64,000 bases of DNA from Ahaetulla prasina (GCF_028640845.1 NC_080546.1:54943409-55007408), one strand, 5' to 3'. Counted from the first letter of the stretch, positions 1 to 12,174 are shown. Numbers and translations are program-made. The notes: generated from the letters alone by a model not told the origin.

Positions 1-527
1 GGGGAGATGGGGGATCCTTTGTCAGGCTTCAGAAATGAAGCTTGAATCTTTGGGATCCAAGCTTCATTTCTCCAGCCCAGCATAGGAGTTCAATTCCACA
101 CACAGAGGAGGAGAACTCCTGTAGCAACGCACGGAAACAAACCTTGGCTCCTGAGGATTTGAGCTTTATTATGGCAGCTCAGAGCAGGATTTCTGTTCTG
201 TGCATGAACAATAAGAGAACTCATGCACTGGCCTGGATAAATGAAGCTTGGATCTTCGAAATCCAAAGAATTTGAAGACTACTAACATCTGATCTTCGTT
301 TCTACAACCCAATGCAGAAGTTTTCTTCTGCACACAAGAAAAAGGAAGTTTTATGGTAGGCTGCAGAAATGAAGCTCTTATCCTAAAGATCCAAACTCCA
401 TTCCTATACTCTGGTCACATTCTCTTCCATGCACAGAGGAGAGTTGTCTGTCCTCCTTGGACAGGTAGGTCTTTGACTCTGTCTCTGTCCACATAACAAC
501 TGCAACTGGGAGAGCTGGAATGTAATT
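1..527. other. Non-coding stretch with repeated palindromic motif
   Basis: No gene is seen. A perfect 14-bp inverted repeat (31-44 with 58-71, arm AGAAATGAAGCTTG) forms a short hairpin. Related but degraded versions of the same motif recur near 235-270 and 362-405. A second small hairpin (arm GTGCATGA) lies at about 200-228. The block stops where the LINE fragment begins. It may be an unrecognised short repeat or a satellite-like relic; I cannot name it. Confidence 0.4.
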
Positions 528-1168
528 AGTTGTAAACCTAATCTTATGTACCTTCTTCTCCAAAAACACTATACTACTAACCAGAGCTTACAAAACATTT
601 GTTAGACCAATTCTTGAATACAGCTCGCCTGTCTGGAACCCATACCACATTTCATACATCAATACAATTGAACATATCCAGAAATATTTTACAAGAGTTC
701 TCCACTCCTCTGAATACAACAAAATACCTTATGCCACCAGACTTGAAATCCTGGGTTTAGAAAACTTAGAACTCCGCCGCCTCCGACAGGACCTGTATTT
801 AACTCATAGAATCATCTATTGCAATGTCCTTCCTGTTGAAGACTACTTCAGCTTCAATCACAGCAATACAACAGCAAACAATAGATTTAAACGTAATGTT
901 AACCGCTCCAATCTTGATTGCAGAAAATATGACTTCAGTAACAGAGTTGTTAATGCTTGGAATATACTACCTGACTCTGTGGTCTCTTCTCAAAGTCCCC
1001 AAAGCTTCAACCAAAAACCATCTACTATTGACCTCACCCCTTTTCTAAGAGGTCTATAAGGGGCGTGCATAAGAGCACAAATGTGCCTACCGTTCCTTTC
1101 CTACTGTTCCTTCATGCTTATGCTTATGTATGGTGTTATGACAAATAAATAAATAAAATAAAATAAAT
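528..1168 (+). mobile_element. 5'-truncated CR1/Rex1-group LINE, 3' end with A-rich tail
   Basis: This is the 3' end of a non-LTR retrotransposon. The reading frame can be followed through frameshifts from about 568 to the stop at 1057-1059. It encodes the region after the reverse transcriptase, including RPILEYSSPVWNP, LEILGLENLELRRLRQD and a terminal STIDLTPFLRGL. The 3' UTR ends in an (AAATA)n tail at 1143-1168. A second, cleaner copy at 55033-55821 shares the protein and the UTR, which confirms a repeat family. The copy is decayed and immobile. The choice between the CR1 and Rex1 groups rests on the protein motif and tail only. Confidence 0.8.
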
Positions 1169-3076
1169 CATTGAGCAACATAATTACATGGGCATCTCAA
1201 TTACTATTTCATTCAAGAATGGACATTCCAGTCCAAGTTGTGGTTGGAAGCTGAGGACTACCTATGTCACCCACTATTGAAAAATATAGTATCTGTGTCT
1301 GCCACATATTTCAAAATCATCCAGACAAAAGTATCACAATTATGTGAATTAAATACTTCAAGACATACATAAATAGAAAATTCCAAAATAAGCTACAATT
1401 ACCACTAAATAGAAATCCATTTTACCAATTTAAAGTTATGTGTAGAGAGAATACCTATATTTAAAAGAATTTTAAATGAAGAATAACAAATACAACAATG
1501 TGGTATGCTTTCAAATAGTGAATTGTTAAATAGTTAAATGTCAAATAGTTAATTGTTACTATGCATCTTTCTTTTAGTTATGAATTACATATTTCCTATG
1601 TACAGTTATCATATATTTCCATCTGGTATAGCACTGCATTGGCTCAGAGCATTCAATCATGGTTATTTTCAAAAATATATATGAACTTGCATAATAAAAT
1701 ATATGTCATATTAGTTCTTTTTCAAAGCATGTGGGAACAGTGGGAAAATGATAACAAGGGCTAATCTATTACAATGTAATCTTCAGGATGTCTAAGTATG
1801 TTTACTTTCACTCAGAGAAAACATAAATTAAAATATGGTATGCAGAAAAAAAATCTGAATTTTAAAGTGGCTTATGTGGAACAGTGTATTTCTCATGTAG
1901 AATTTGGGAAGGCCATCTGGCAGCTTACAGTTTGTAAGCATACTTGACTTAGTTTATTTATGCTCTCAGGGATAGGAATCTGTTCATTCAGATGGCATGA
2001 AATTTTCTAGTTTGTAAGCACGCATAAAAAGTTACACAAACAAGATGTTTCATCTGACACTGGCACAGGGAAAAGATATCAGCTACCACATAATACAGAT
2101 ACTTTAAAAGCATCATTTTTTGGCGCTATGGACAATTTGCTTCTTATATATGTCATTTTTATTTTGTTTTTGACATTAGTTCTGAGTTCTGAAATGGCTT
2201 AGTCAGATAAAAGATTACCAAAAGCTGTAATTGTGCATATCATGTCTATGACACATTTTGTATTTCTGGAAAAAAATAATGACAATTACATTTTTTTAAC
2301 TGAGCAAAGAATGAATATTTTAAATAATATATGTTAAATATATATAGAATATATTGATAGTGAAGTATACCCCATAAATTTCTGAACCAGGTTTACTGTT
2401 GTTTAATCTTAAGGAAAACATACACAGCGGCTAGCTGTGATTTTAAAATAATGCACAATTTAATCTGACCATATAGTTTATTTCATCTGCTATAACACAC
2501 ACAATTGGGTTTCACATTGTAGAGGATTGGACAATTCAGATAAAGGGTACTAAAGATTTGTTGGAAGAGGTAAAACATTTATATAGTCCAGTCTTGTACT
2601 ATTATAATATTTTAGCATGAAATATTCATGCTTTTCAAAATTATTTTGGCATAATTACTACATTAAAATAAAATTTGTTAATCAGAAAAGGTGCCAGCAG
2701 TATTAATATGTCTTCCAGGCTACTGTATATATTTAATATATATATCTCACTTTCACTATTTAAAACTTCTAGTAAAAAAGGTATCATAATTTTAAAATAA
2801 TTCTGTCATTCTTTATAGCCTTTTCTTTAAACTACTCAGTGCTAGTATATGGACGCTATTGAAAAAGTTGACATTTAACATTGAAATGTAGCACACTTAC
2901 AAAGGAGTGACTGTCATTCTCCCTGTAACACTATTAAATTTTTCTCATAATATTTTCATACATATTTTAAGTAATCATTATTCAATTATACTGACAGTTT
3001 TTCTATAATATATATGCATAATATCTTCTAATGAGCTTCAAGGAATACCATATTATTTCAGTTCATGACAAACTAA
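1169..3076. other. AT-rich non-coding sequence
   Basis: I see no gene, RNA or recognisable transposon here. The composition is strongly AT-rich, with short AT runs such as the one near 2735. Confidence 0.5.
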
Positions 3077-3080
3077 TCTC

Positions 3081-3123
<43 letters not shown>
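3077..3123. repeat. (TC)n(AC)n microsatellite
   Basis: A TC-rich dinucleotide run passes directly into an AC run. Confidence 0.95.
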
Positions 3124-3124
<1 letters not shown>

Positions 3125-3910
3125 TGATAAACATCAGAAGAAATAGGAAAGATTAATGAAATGGAAGCTGACAGTCATATATATTTGCTTATAGTTGCAA
3201 TATGAAGTTAGATCAATCTATGTAATAGTACCAGAATTTGGACTGAAGCAGCCATATCTGTCTCTTTTTCATGTGTATTCAGGCTATACATGCACTCTCA
3301 CACTCTCCCTTCCGTTGAGCTGTAGAACACTATGACTGGATTTATGTCTGGGCTAACCACAATGTGTTAACGGTTTTAACTATTAACTGCTATGTAAACT
3401 CAGCTATAACTTAAAAACAAAGAAACAAAAAAGATATAGAATAGTCCTGAACTTATAAATCCAGAATTTCCATTACTAAGTGATGTGGACATAAAGTGAG
3501 TTATGTACAAGAAGTGCCAGTTAGAAAGGGAATTCCGAAGACAAGGTTGTATCCACCATTCAGTTTCATCATAACGTCAAACAGTTGATGAATGACTGGT
3601 TGTAAGTCAAGGACTATCTGTAATGATTTACCACAATATGTAAATTTAATTTCCCTGCTATCAATATAGATACTCTTCCTACTAACAAATTGTTGAGTTG
3701 TGAACTTTTGCCAATATGAACAAACTTGTGTAGCACCTGGAAGTTGGGAGAAGGTTAGTTTTCATGTGCTTTATACATATGTGGTGCAGCAGAAACCAGC
3801 TCCTCTTCTTCTCACCCTATCACTGGATCTTCTAGCAAATCCTCAGTGGAGAAGGAGGAGGAAGGAAATGAAATTGGGAGAAGGAAAGAAAGGGCCAGCT
3901 TCTAGGGTGC

Positions 3911-3978
3911 TACATACATACATACATACCTACACATACACACACAAACTGTACATACATATACATACATACATACAT
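3911..3978. repeat. (CATA)n microsatellite
   Basis: An interrupted CATA/TACA tetranucleotide array that abuts the left end of the Tc1 element. Confidence 0.9.
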
Positions 3979-4858
3979 ACACCCCCTCACATTTTATAAA
4001 TATTTAAGTATATCTTTTCATGTGACAACACTGAAGAAATGACACTTGGCTACAATGTAAAGTAGTGAGTATACAGCTTGTATAACAGTGTAAATGTGCT
4101 GTCCCCTCAAAATAATGCAACACACAGCCATTAATGTCTAAACTGGTGGCAACAAAAGTGAGTACACCTCTAAGTGATAATGTCCAAATGAGGCCCAAGT
4201 AGCTGTTTTCCCTCCCTGGTGTCCTGCGATTCATTAGTGGTACAAGGTGTCAGATGTGAAGGGGAAGCAGGTGTGTTAAATTTGATGTTATCGCTCTCAC
4301 TCTCTCATACTGGTCATTGGAAGTTCAACATGGCTCCTCATGGCAATGAACTCTCTGAGGATCTGAAAAACCAAATTGCTGCTCTAGACAAAGATGGCCT
4401 AGGCTATAAGAAGATTGCCAAGACCCTGAAACTGAGCTGCAGCACGGTGGCCAAGACCATACAGTGGTTTAACAGGACAGGTTCACTCAGAACAGATCTC
4501 GCTATGGTCGACCAAAGAAGTTGAAAGCCCATGCTCAGCATCATATCCAGAGGTTGGCTTTGGGAAATAGACATATGAGTGCTGCCAGCATTGCTGCAGA
4601 GGTTGAAGGGGAGGAGGGTTCAGACTATCATTGCTCAGACCATAAACTGCACTCTGCATCAAATTGATCTGTAGGGCTGTTGTCCCAGAAGGAAGCCTCT
4701 TCTAAAGATGATGCACAAGAAAGCCTGCAAACAGTTTGCTGCAGACAAGCAGACTAAGGACATGGATTTCTGGAACCATGTCCTCTGGTCTGGTGAAATC
4801 AAGCTAAACTTATCTGGTTCAGATGGTGTCACGTGTATGTGGCGGCAACCAGGTTGGA
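3979..4858 (+). mobile_element. Tc1/mariner transposon, 3'-truncated
   Basis: The left end carries the Tc1-type inner and outer direct-repeat arrangement: ACACC-containing terminal sequence at about 3978-4000 and a related GTGAGTACACC block at about 4157. A transposase gene follows, starting at 4330. The element stops abruptly at about 4858, before the last third of the transposase and the right inverted repeat, where sequence changes to an A/T run. It is therefore a dead, deleted copy. The left boundary is approximate because it merges with the CATA microsatellite. Confidence 0.85.
4330..4857 (+). pseudogene. Tc1-family transposase, frameshifted and truncated
   Basis: The ATG at 4330 opens the N-terminal DNA-binding region: LSEDLKNQIAALDKDG, then GYKKIAKTLKLSCSTVAKTI, which is the first helix-turn-helix of Tc1 transposases. 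The frame is lost near 4495 and resumes as YGRPKKLKAHAQHHIQRLAL (second helix-turn-helix), then breaks again. The catalytic part is represented by MDFWNHVLWSGEIKLNLSGSDG. The usual LWSDE motif reads LWSGE here, so a catalytic aspartate is replaced by glycine (about 4794). The final acidic residue of the DDE triad is missing because of truncation. It cannot encode an active enzyme. Confidence 0.9.
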
Positions 4859-7218
4859 TTTATTTTTTTTTAGTTTCATAATTGGATAATCTTTTGTTTA
4901 GCACTACTTTATAGCATGACAACACAGAGATGCTATTGCCCTCTCATTTATTGGAATACTATTTATTGTAGAATTAGATATGAATTATTTCAATACTTTT
5001 TCCTTCAAACCATGAGACTATAAATTTGTATCCTAATGATTAGGGGGGAAAAACAGATGTATCAAAATAGAAATATTATGTTGGAAAGGATTGAAATTAA
5101 AAAAAATGTTTATCTATCATCATGATTACTTCACTTGAATTCCTTCTTGGACTGAAATTATTCATGAATAGATAAATCATAGCAAGCTTGATAGTAGAAA
5201 CAAATTGGCAGTGCCATGTCATGTTTTAGATCAACCTCCAGGCTTTTCCAGGTCCAGAGTTTGTACATACAGAATATTAAGACATGCCAAGTTTTTTTAA
5301 AATGAAACAATATTTAATATTAATGTATTATAGAATATTAAAATTAAATTCTGTAATACAACTTCAGCTACCTACAAATAATGATCCACATACATTTATT
5401 TTTGTATATCGAAAATAGAGCTACAATGATATACAGAAATATTATCTTAACAACCCTAAGAATTTGGTGAAACTGCATAAGTAAAATAAGAAGGCTACAT
5501 ATAATCTTCTATAATTCTATTTTATTGTGACACTGAAGTACATTTTTATACTTTTCAGTTTGACATAAATTCTAATGATATACAATATCAACTCTGCTTT
5601 ACTGCCTAACAGTTTAACACAGAACATCACTGTTTAAATTATCAACACTGCCTATAACGATGCTTTCAATTATGTTCTTTCCATGTTTGCCTCTGTACAC
5701 AAATTAATTGTAGGCATGATACCAAATAAAATATTATGGTGGAAGCAGTATTTCATTATAGCTACAATTATTTCATCTTTATTACCAGAAACCCACTTAC
5801 ACTTGAAACAATCCATTATTCCTTAGCTCACCAACTGTGAAAGGCCACTATTTGTATCTTGACAATGTGTCATTGCAGTAATCTTGCTAGGCAGTTTTAT
5901 GCCTCTGTAGTTTGTAATGGTCTTTGTACACTTATAAAATTAAACCAACACTGTGTCCAAAGCAAGATAGGTGAGAAGGTACAGAACAGAATAGATTGTC
6001 TGGTAATCCTATTCTTAAAAAAGACATTACAATTTCCTGATTCATCTGTTGAATCACGCAGTTCCATCTAAGGATCTTATAAATTTTCACTTAAATTCAC
6101 ATAGCGTGGTGGTCAGATGTGTCATGTGTCATAACATTAATATGAAGAATCTGAATATATCAGAATGGCTTATGTCAGAAATCCTGACATAAGAGCTGTA
6201 AAGTTATAGTAAATTTATTTTACATATTTACTTAATTTAGTCACCCACCTCCAATGCAGAAAAGTAGTAATAGCTGTTGGCAGACAGCACATATATCTTG
6301 CCTGAAAAGCTGTCAGTAGCAACACTGTGGGTGTCAATTGATATGAAGTATGTGATGCAAACACATTTGCCAATTACATGCATTAGACCTCATAATGAGA
6401 GATCTCACCAGTGTAGCATAGCAATAAATTATCTTAAGGACACTAATTATAATTTTCCTTCAACCAAATATATTCTTGGCAAAATATATTTTATACTTCA
6501 AACTGAAATTCAGGACAAGGATAGCAAGTTCAGATGAATAGCCAGCATAGTTATTAATATTATCTCTAGACCAAATAAGTAAATCAAGAAAATGTTTAGC
6601 AACCACCTGGTATGGTTCAGTAAGAACAAAAATACCATATTTATTCTTTAAGATAACTTATCTATTAGGAAGATGCAAACAGTAAAAATGCACACCCAAA
6701 TTATAATTTGATAAGACATCCCTGCAAGATAACCCATTTTAAAAAGTCTAAAGTGGAAATAATTGATAATTACCCAGAGAGATGGTAGATTCCTTTTAAA
6801 TGTTTATGTTCAACCAGAGGCAGAAAAGCTGCCTTTTAAGAATGCTTTCATTTAAATTCCATCACTCAGCATAAGACTCAGTCATCTAAATTCACACTAT
6901 GATTTCTGTCTCACCTTCACTTAAATTGCCTTTGATTGCACCTGTCATGGCTGCAAATTAGGGATATACAGATCAACATACATCTAACTGAAGTTATCAT
7001 CTGTGCTATTAAGGCAATATTCCAGTATCTTGGTTTTTCTAAAAAAAAATTGTCTCTGGGTAATTATCTATTAATTATTTCCACTTTAGATTTTTTAATG
7101 GAATATCTTGTAGGAATATTTTCTCAGATTTTATTTAAAAAAAGCTTTATAAATGGAACTTTTTGCCATCATATGCAGTTATTTTCATAGATTCCTAGAG
7201 ACAACTTCAAAAAAACCC
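4859..7218. other. AT-rich non-coding sequence
   Basis: I see no gene or recognisable repeat. Open frames here are short and lack family features. Confidence 0.45.
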
Positions 7219-7640
7219 TTTCTCTCTCCCCTCCCCCCTCTGTGTGTGTATGTGCGTGCGTGCGTGTGTGCAAGAGAATTTTACTTTTTTCCATGATGGA
7301 AAATAAATCTGGAAAAAAGCATAACAAGAAAAAGCTTACACTGAATACAATTCTATTTTCACTAAGTAATTTTTCCCTATTTTCCCTTTTTCTCTCTTGA
7401 TTCTTTCTCAATGTTTGCACACAGTTTTCAGCCACATATGCTATATTTCATATGCATTTCTTGCTTTTTGAGGATTTTGTACCTATGAAATAAGACTATT
7501 AATAAACTCCACAAAGGGGCCATCTCTGCTTTTTTCCAGATTTATTTTCCATCATGGAAAAAAGTAAAATTCTCTTGCACACACACACACACACATACAC
7601 ACAGAGATGGGGGGAGGGGAGAGGGAAAGAGAAAGAGAGT
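7219..7640. repeat. Large inverted repeat with 50-bp perfect core arms
   Basis: Positions 7271-7320 and 7528-7577 are perfect reverse complements over 50 bp. Outside them the arms continue imperfectly through complementary (GT)n and (CA)n runs and then pyrimidine- and purine-rich blocks. Each arm therefore reaches roughly 100 bp, around a 207-bp spacer (7321-7527). The spacer contains no recognisable gene. A transcript would fold into a long hairpin. I see no terminal motif that assigns it to a transposon family. Confidence 0.9.
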
Positions 7641-8345
7641 CTTTGGCCACTTTTATATTTGTTGTTGTAGCAATGGTATAATGACTATATATAATTATGT
7701 CTCAGTATCCTTATTAAAATACAACCAGACAATACAGTGAATATTCAAAAACCGGGGGGGGAGGGGGTTCCATAGGTCAAAATGGCAAGCATTTTGAGTT
7801 ACTTCCCCCCCCCACCAACAGCAGACACCTGGTTCCCATAAACCTAAATGGAACATAACCTTAGGTATTCTCATTGATATCAATGGTATGTGTTCTACTA
7901 ATTAATGCCAGAATAATTGTTATGTAAAAAGTCTTCTTATACCGAGTTTCTGTAAGACATGCTTGAGCATTACTTACAGTAGGTACCCATGTTGTATAAT
8001 TCATTGGAACCTTGCTAATAATAGCAACTGTAGAAAGTTAGCATCCACCCCCTCCTTGAAGAATGAAACATTTTGAGAAATATATATATATATATAATAT
8101 CTGGTAGTACTTAAGCAGAAGATATGGGACTTAGACATTTAATAGAGAAAGTCAAATCATCTCTCATACAAATAAATTGTTCTAGCTTCCTGGAATAATG
8201 TCTATAAGGTTCTATAAGTTAAGAGTCTTATCCCTAGCCATATAGATGTTCTCCCTACTAGAATGACAGCTAGTTGATATGCCATTTTCCATATGAAGAG
8301 AGTAGGTGTTTGCTTAAACAGAGGTTGATGCTATTTTATGCATCC
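7641..8345. other. AT-rich non-coding sequence
   Basis: Only short homopolymer runs (near 7755 and 7806) and a small (AT)n at about 8082-8096 are visible. Confidence 0.45.
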
Positions 8346-8353
8346 TTTTAAAG

Positions 8354-8483
8354 CAGGAGTCTCCAACCTTGGTCCTTTAAGATTTGTGAACTTCAACTCC
8401 CAGAGTTCCTGGGCAAAGCTGGCTGAGGAACTCTGGGAGTTGAAGTCCACAAGTCTTAAAGGGACCAAGGTTGGAGAACCCTG
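8354..8483. mobile_element. Palindromic hAT-type MITE (130 bp)
   Basis: Nearly the whole element is one inverted repeat. It begins CAGGAGTCTCCAACC and ends with the near-complement. A perfect 8-bp target duplication TTTTAAAG (8346-8353 and 8484-8491) fits hAT-superfamily transposition. It has no coding capacity. A sister copy lies at 19100-19234. Confidence 0.92.
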
Positions 8484-8503
8484 TTTTAAAGTATCCTCTA
8501 TGG

Positions 8504-8838
8504 CCGTGATGGTGAACTTATGGCACGCGTGCCACAGACAGCATGTGGAGCCATATTAGTGGGCACACAAGCGTTGCCCTAGTTCAACTGCAGCATGCAT
8601 GCGTGAAAGGCCAGCTGATTTTTGAGCCTTCCTGGCCCACCAGAAGTCAGGAAACAGGCTGTTTCTGGCTTCCAGAGGGCCTTTGGGGGGGTGGGGAAAA
8701 CCCATTTTTTGCTTTCCCCAGGCTCCAGAGGCTTTCTAGGGGGTGGGCTACATTGCATTATGGGTGTCAGCACGCACAGGTGTGACCCCTGAGCCCCCCT
8801 ACTTTTAGCACGCGATGGCAAAAAGGTTGCCATCACTG
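8504..8838. mobile_element. Non-autonomous hAT-type element (335 bp)
   Basis: Terminal inverted repeats start CCGTGATGGTGAAC and end TTGCCATCACTG. They are flanked by a perfect 8-bp duplication CTCTATGG (8496-8503 and 8839-8846). The interior is GC-richer than its surroundings and codes for nothing recognisable. It sits only 20 bp from the preceding MITE. Confidence 0.92.
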
Positions 8839-8946
8839 CTCTATGGTTTCATTGGAGATCAGAGCTAATATGCCCACTCTTGAATTTGATATGCACTCAT
8901 GCTGAGAAGATCGAGGTATTCTTACTAAACAATCAATAGTTTAGTG

Positions 8947-9317
8947 CAGGGGTGTCAAACTCAAGGCCCGTGGGCTTAATCTGGCCAACAGGATGCTTAG
9001 ATCTGGCCCGCAGGGTCACCCTGGAAACAACAAAGGACTGGCCCATGATGCCTTTACCAGTGAAAATGGAGCTTGGGAAGGCTGCCTATGGCCCTCCGAG
9101 CTCCATTTTCGCTGGCAGAGTTGCAGGAGGCTATTGCAGCTGAAAATGAAACCCGGGAGCCAGTTTTCACTGGCAGAGTGCTCAGGTCACCACCAGCATC
9201 CCCAACATGAGTGACATTGAGCTGGCTATGCCAATCCCAGCCATACCTACCCTAGCCCACCCAAGGTCAAACACAACCCTGATGCGGCTCTCAATGAAAT
9301 AGAATTTGACACCCCTG
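8947..9317. mobile_element. Non-autonomous hAT-type element (371 bp)
   Basis: The termini are CAGGGGTGTCAAACTC and, in complement, GACACCCCTG. The flanking 8-bp duplication matches at 7 of 8 positions: GTTTAGTG (8939-8946) and GTTTAGTA (9318-9325). There is no transposase. It is the third hAT-type insertion within 1 kb. Confidence 0.88.
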
Positions 9318-9656
9318 GTTTAGTAACTCAAAGCCAGTAGCAAAACTTTTATTTATAGACTTAGATGATAGAAACTGTTAACATCCTTCAATTAATTTTT
9401 AATTTCATAGAGTTTCTACATCTCATACATATTACATATATGTATTAAATAAATACATAATAAATAAAGTATAATAAAACTACACTTAGTATCACGTTTG
9501 GCTAACTAGCCTTTAAGTGATTAAAAATGGTTATCTCTATTCAACTGATCTTTTATATTATGTCGTTTAAAATAATAAAATGTAAGCTGGAAAACTTTGT
9601 TTCCTTAATTAGATTGCAAATGTCTGATAATTACACAGTTTTCTTTTAATGATTAT

Positions 9657-9763
9657 AGAATAGAATAGAATAGAATAGAATAGAATAGAATAGAATTCAT
9701 ACAATAGAATAGAATTCTATTCTATTCTATTCTAGAATTCTATTCTATTCTATTCTATTCTAA
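9657..9763. repeat. Head-to-head (GAATA)n / (TATTC)n microsatellite
   Basis: A tract of GAATA pentamers runs into its own reverse complement around GAATTC, so the array is palindromic. The pentamer is the same as the tail of the CR1/L3 LINEs in this window (14697-14720 and 36409-36424), which suggests microsatellite seeding by LINE tails. Confidence 0.9.
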
Positions 9764-10602
9764 GATTAAATAAAGAAAAGCACTGAAGAAAAATATTTCA
9801 TGTTCTCTACTTCTGAGATTAGTAATATAATTCAAACTTGCTTAAAACTTTATTTAATGTCAATATTATTCAAACTTCATTTAATGTCAAGGTTATCAGT
9901 ATGTCAGAAGCTGTTTGGAGATACTGGTTTTAATTCCTTCAAGAAAGTTGTGTTACAATTAACTTGTTACATATAATCTTTTAACAAAGTAATCACCGGC
10001 TTAACAATAAAAAGTTATACAATTTCCATGGTCTTGATCATTTTGTTTAAAAAAACCAGTGATCCTGTCTTTTGTGGAGTACAATGATTACACTATTACA
10101 CGGGACCCTACAATTTATCTATTGTATTTCCCAATCTTGCATTTTGTTTCTAGACCATACTTCAAAATTTTACCCTGATGCTTTGACCCTACTAAAACAC
10201 TCTTTTAATATCAATGTCTAAATGATATAAAGAACAAGAAAATCTTATTTATATAAAAAGTGTCTAGAATCATTATTATTTAATGTCCAAATAATAGTTT
10301 TGATAGCTATTTGCTCTTGAACAAATGCAAAGAACTCCTGAGAGATTAGATGAGTACAAAGTCAGATCTGGTTTATCTTGTTTATTTAAATCTGAAGTAA
10401 CTTTTTAATTTAAACCAAAATCAGAATGCAACAGAATCTTGGAGCAGCATTATCTCCAGAGATAGGGACAGTGCTTTCTTTCTTGATTCTGGAAAGCTCT
10501 TACGGTGTGGCTCTGGTCTGGGGTTAGTATGTTCATGGACTCCCTGTTGTGTTTCTTGGTATTGCCATGGTTGTTTTAGTCCAGGCTTTCTGGGTTTTTT
10601 TT

Positions 10603-10619
10603 AAATTATTTTATCTTTT
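10603..10619. repeat. L1 target-site duplication, left copy
   Basis: AAATTATTTTATCTTTT at 10603-10619 matches 18643-18659 exactly over 17 bp. These repeats delimit the minus-strand L1, whose poly(A) tail reads as the T run directly after this copy. Confidence 0.93.
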
Positions 10620-11748
10620 TTTTTTATTGAAAAAGTTTTACATAATCCCCCCTCCCACAAACTCCCCACTTGCCCCCTCCCCCCTTCCACCCCCCTCCCC
10701 AGACTTCCCAGAACAAAATACAGGGTATAACAAACATCTAATAAACATATGCTAACTATCCATAAACTCTCTTCCTCCCCTAGGATCTTAACTCTCCTTT
10801 TACATACAGAGAAATATAAATATAATTCTTGCATTCTGTTCATTCAAAAGCTATTTGATATTTCTTGGTCTGATATTTATTTTGAATATAGTCAATCCAT
10901 CTTCTCCATTCCACTATGTATCTTTCTTGTGAACAGTCTTTTAAATATGCTGAAATTTTTGCCATCTCTGCTAAGTTTGCAACTTTTAATATCCATTCTT
11001 CTATCGTAGGCAAATGTTCCTTCTTCCAGTATTGCGCCACCAGTAGTCTGGCTGCTGATATTAAATTTAAAATCAATTTACTCTCTATTATCATACAATC
11101 CGAAATTATACCCAATAAAAACAATTGTGGAGTAAACTTTATCTTCTTTTTCAAAATATTTTGCATGACCCACCAAATTCTTATCCAAAATGATTTGATT
11201 TTTTTACAAGTCCACCATGTATGATAGATAATAAGTAGTGTCATCACAGTCACATCTCCAACATTTAGCCTGCAAATTCGGATACATACAGGCTAATTTT
11301 TTTGGATCTAAATGCCATCTATAAAACATTTTGTAGAAATTTTCTCTTAAATTTTGTGCTTGTGTAAATTTAACATTTCTAACCCAAATTTTCTCCCAAG
11401 TTTCCATCATTATAGGTTCCTGTATATTTTGTGCCCATTTTATCATACAGTCCTTAACTAATCCCATTTCTGAATCTATTTGTAGCAATGCATTATAAAA
11501 TCTTTTAATATGCGATTGACTTTGGTCTCTAATCTGTTTTATCAAATTTTCCTCATTTTGCATGATACCAATTTTCTGATCCTCTTTCCATCTAGCTTGC
11601 AGCTGTCCGTACTGAAACCAAGTATGAATTATCCTTTCTTCTTTCATTATATTTAGAGATTTCAATTGTAATTTACCCTTCTCCATAGAGAGAAGCTCTT
11701 TATAAGTAATCACCTCCTGTTTTTGTTCTGTACTTATATTCTCTATTT

Positions 11749-11996
11749 ATTTATTTTTTTGTTTACATTTATATCCCGCCCTTCTCCGAAGACTCAGGGC
11801 GGCTTACAGTGTATAAGGCAATAGTCTCATTCTATTTGTATATTTACAAAGTCAACTTATTGCCCCCCCAACAATCTGGGTCCTCATTTTACCTACCTTA
11901 TAAAGGATGGAAGGCTGAGTCAACCTTGGGCCGGGCTTGAACCTGCAGTAATTGCAGGCTACTGTGTTCTAATAACAGCCTGAGCTATTCCGGCCC
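11749..11996 (-). mobile_element. tRNA-headed SINE with CR1/L3-like tail, inserted in L1
   Basis: Read on the minus strand, it begins GGGCCGGAATAGCTCAGGC, with an A-box-like TAGCTCAGG, then a B-box-like GGTTCAAGCCC. The central body contains GACTCAGCCTTCCATCC and GGTAAAATGAGGACCCAGAT, and the 3' end reads GCCGCCCTGAGTCTTCGGAG before an A-rich tail. The body is shared with the SINE at 26103-26304, while the 3' tail resembles the CR1/L3 LINE end at 14645-14696. No clear target duplication is seen. Confidence 0.85.
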
Positions 11997-12174
11997 TTTT
12001 TATTGCATGCCTGGGACTTGCCCATATAGGTATTTTATAGTTTAACTCATATTGATACTTTTTCCAAACCCTCAACAAAACATTTCTAAGTATATGAGCT
12101 TTAAAAACTTTATCCACTTTTTTGTCATACAATAAGTAAGCATGCCATCCGTATAACAAATCATAACCCTCTAT

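Noticed and set aside
3077..3982. Short tandem arrays as a possible CRISPR
   Set aside because: These are simple microsatellites without unique spacers, in a vertebrate genome.
7169..7435. 88-codon minus-strand frame
   Set aside because: It runs through the GT-rich arm of the inverted repeat; the translation is microsatellite-derived.
8543..8836. Open frames on both strands in the 335-bp hAT element
   Set aside because: The element is non-autonomous and the translations resemble no protein.
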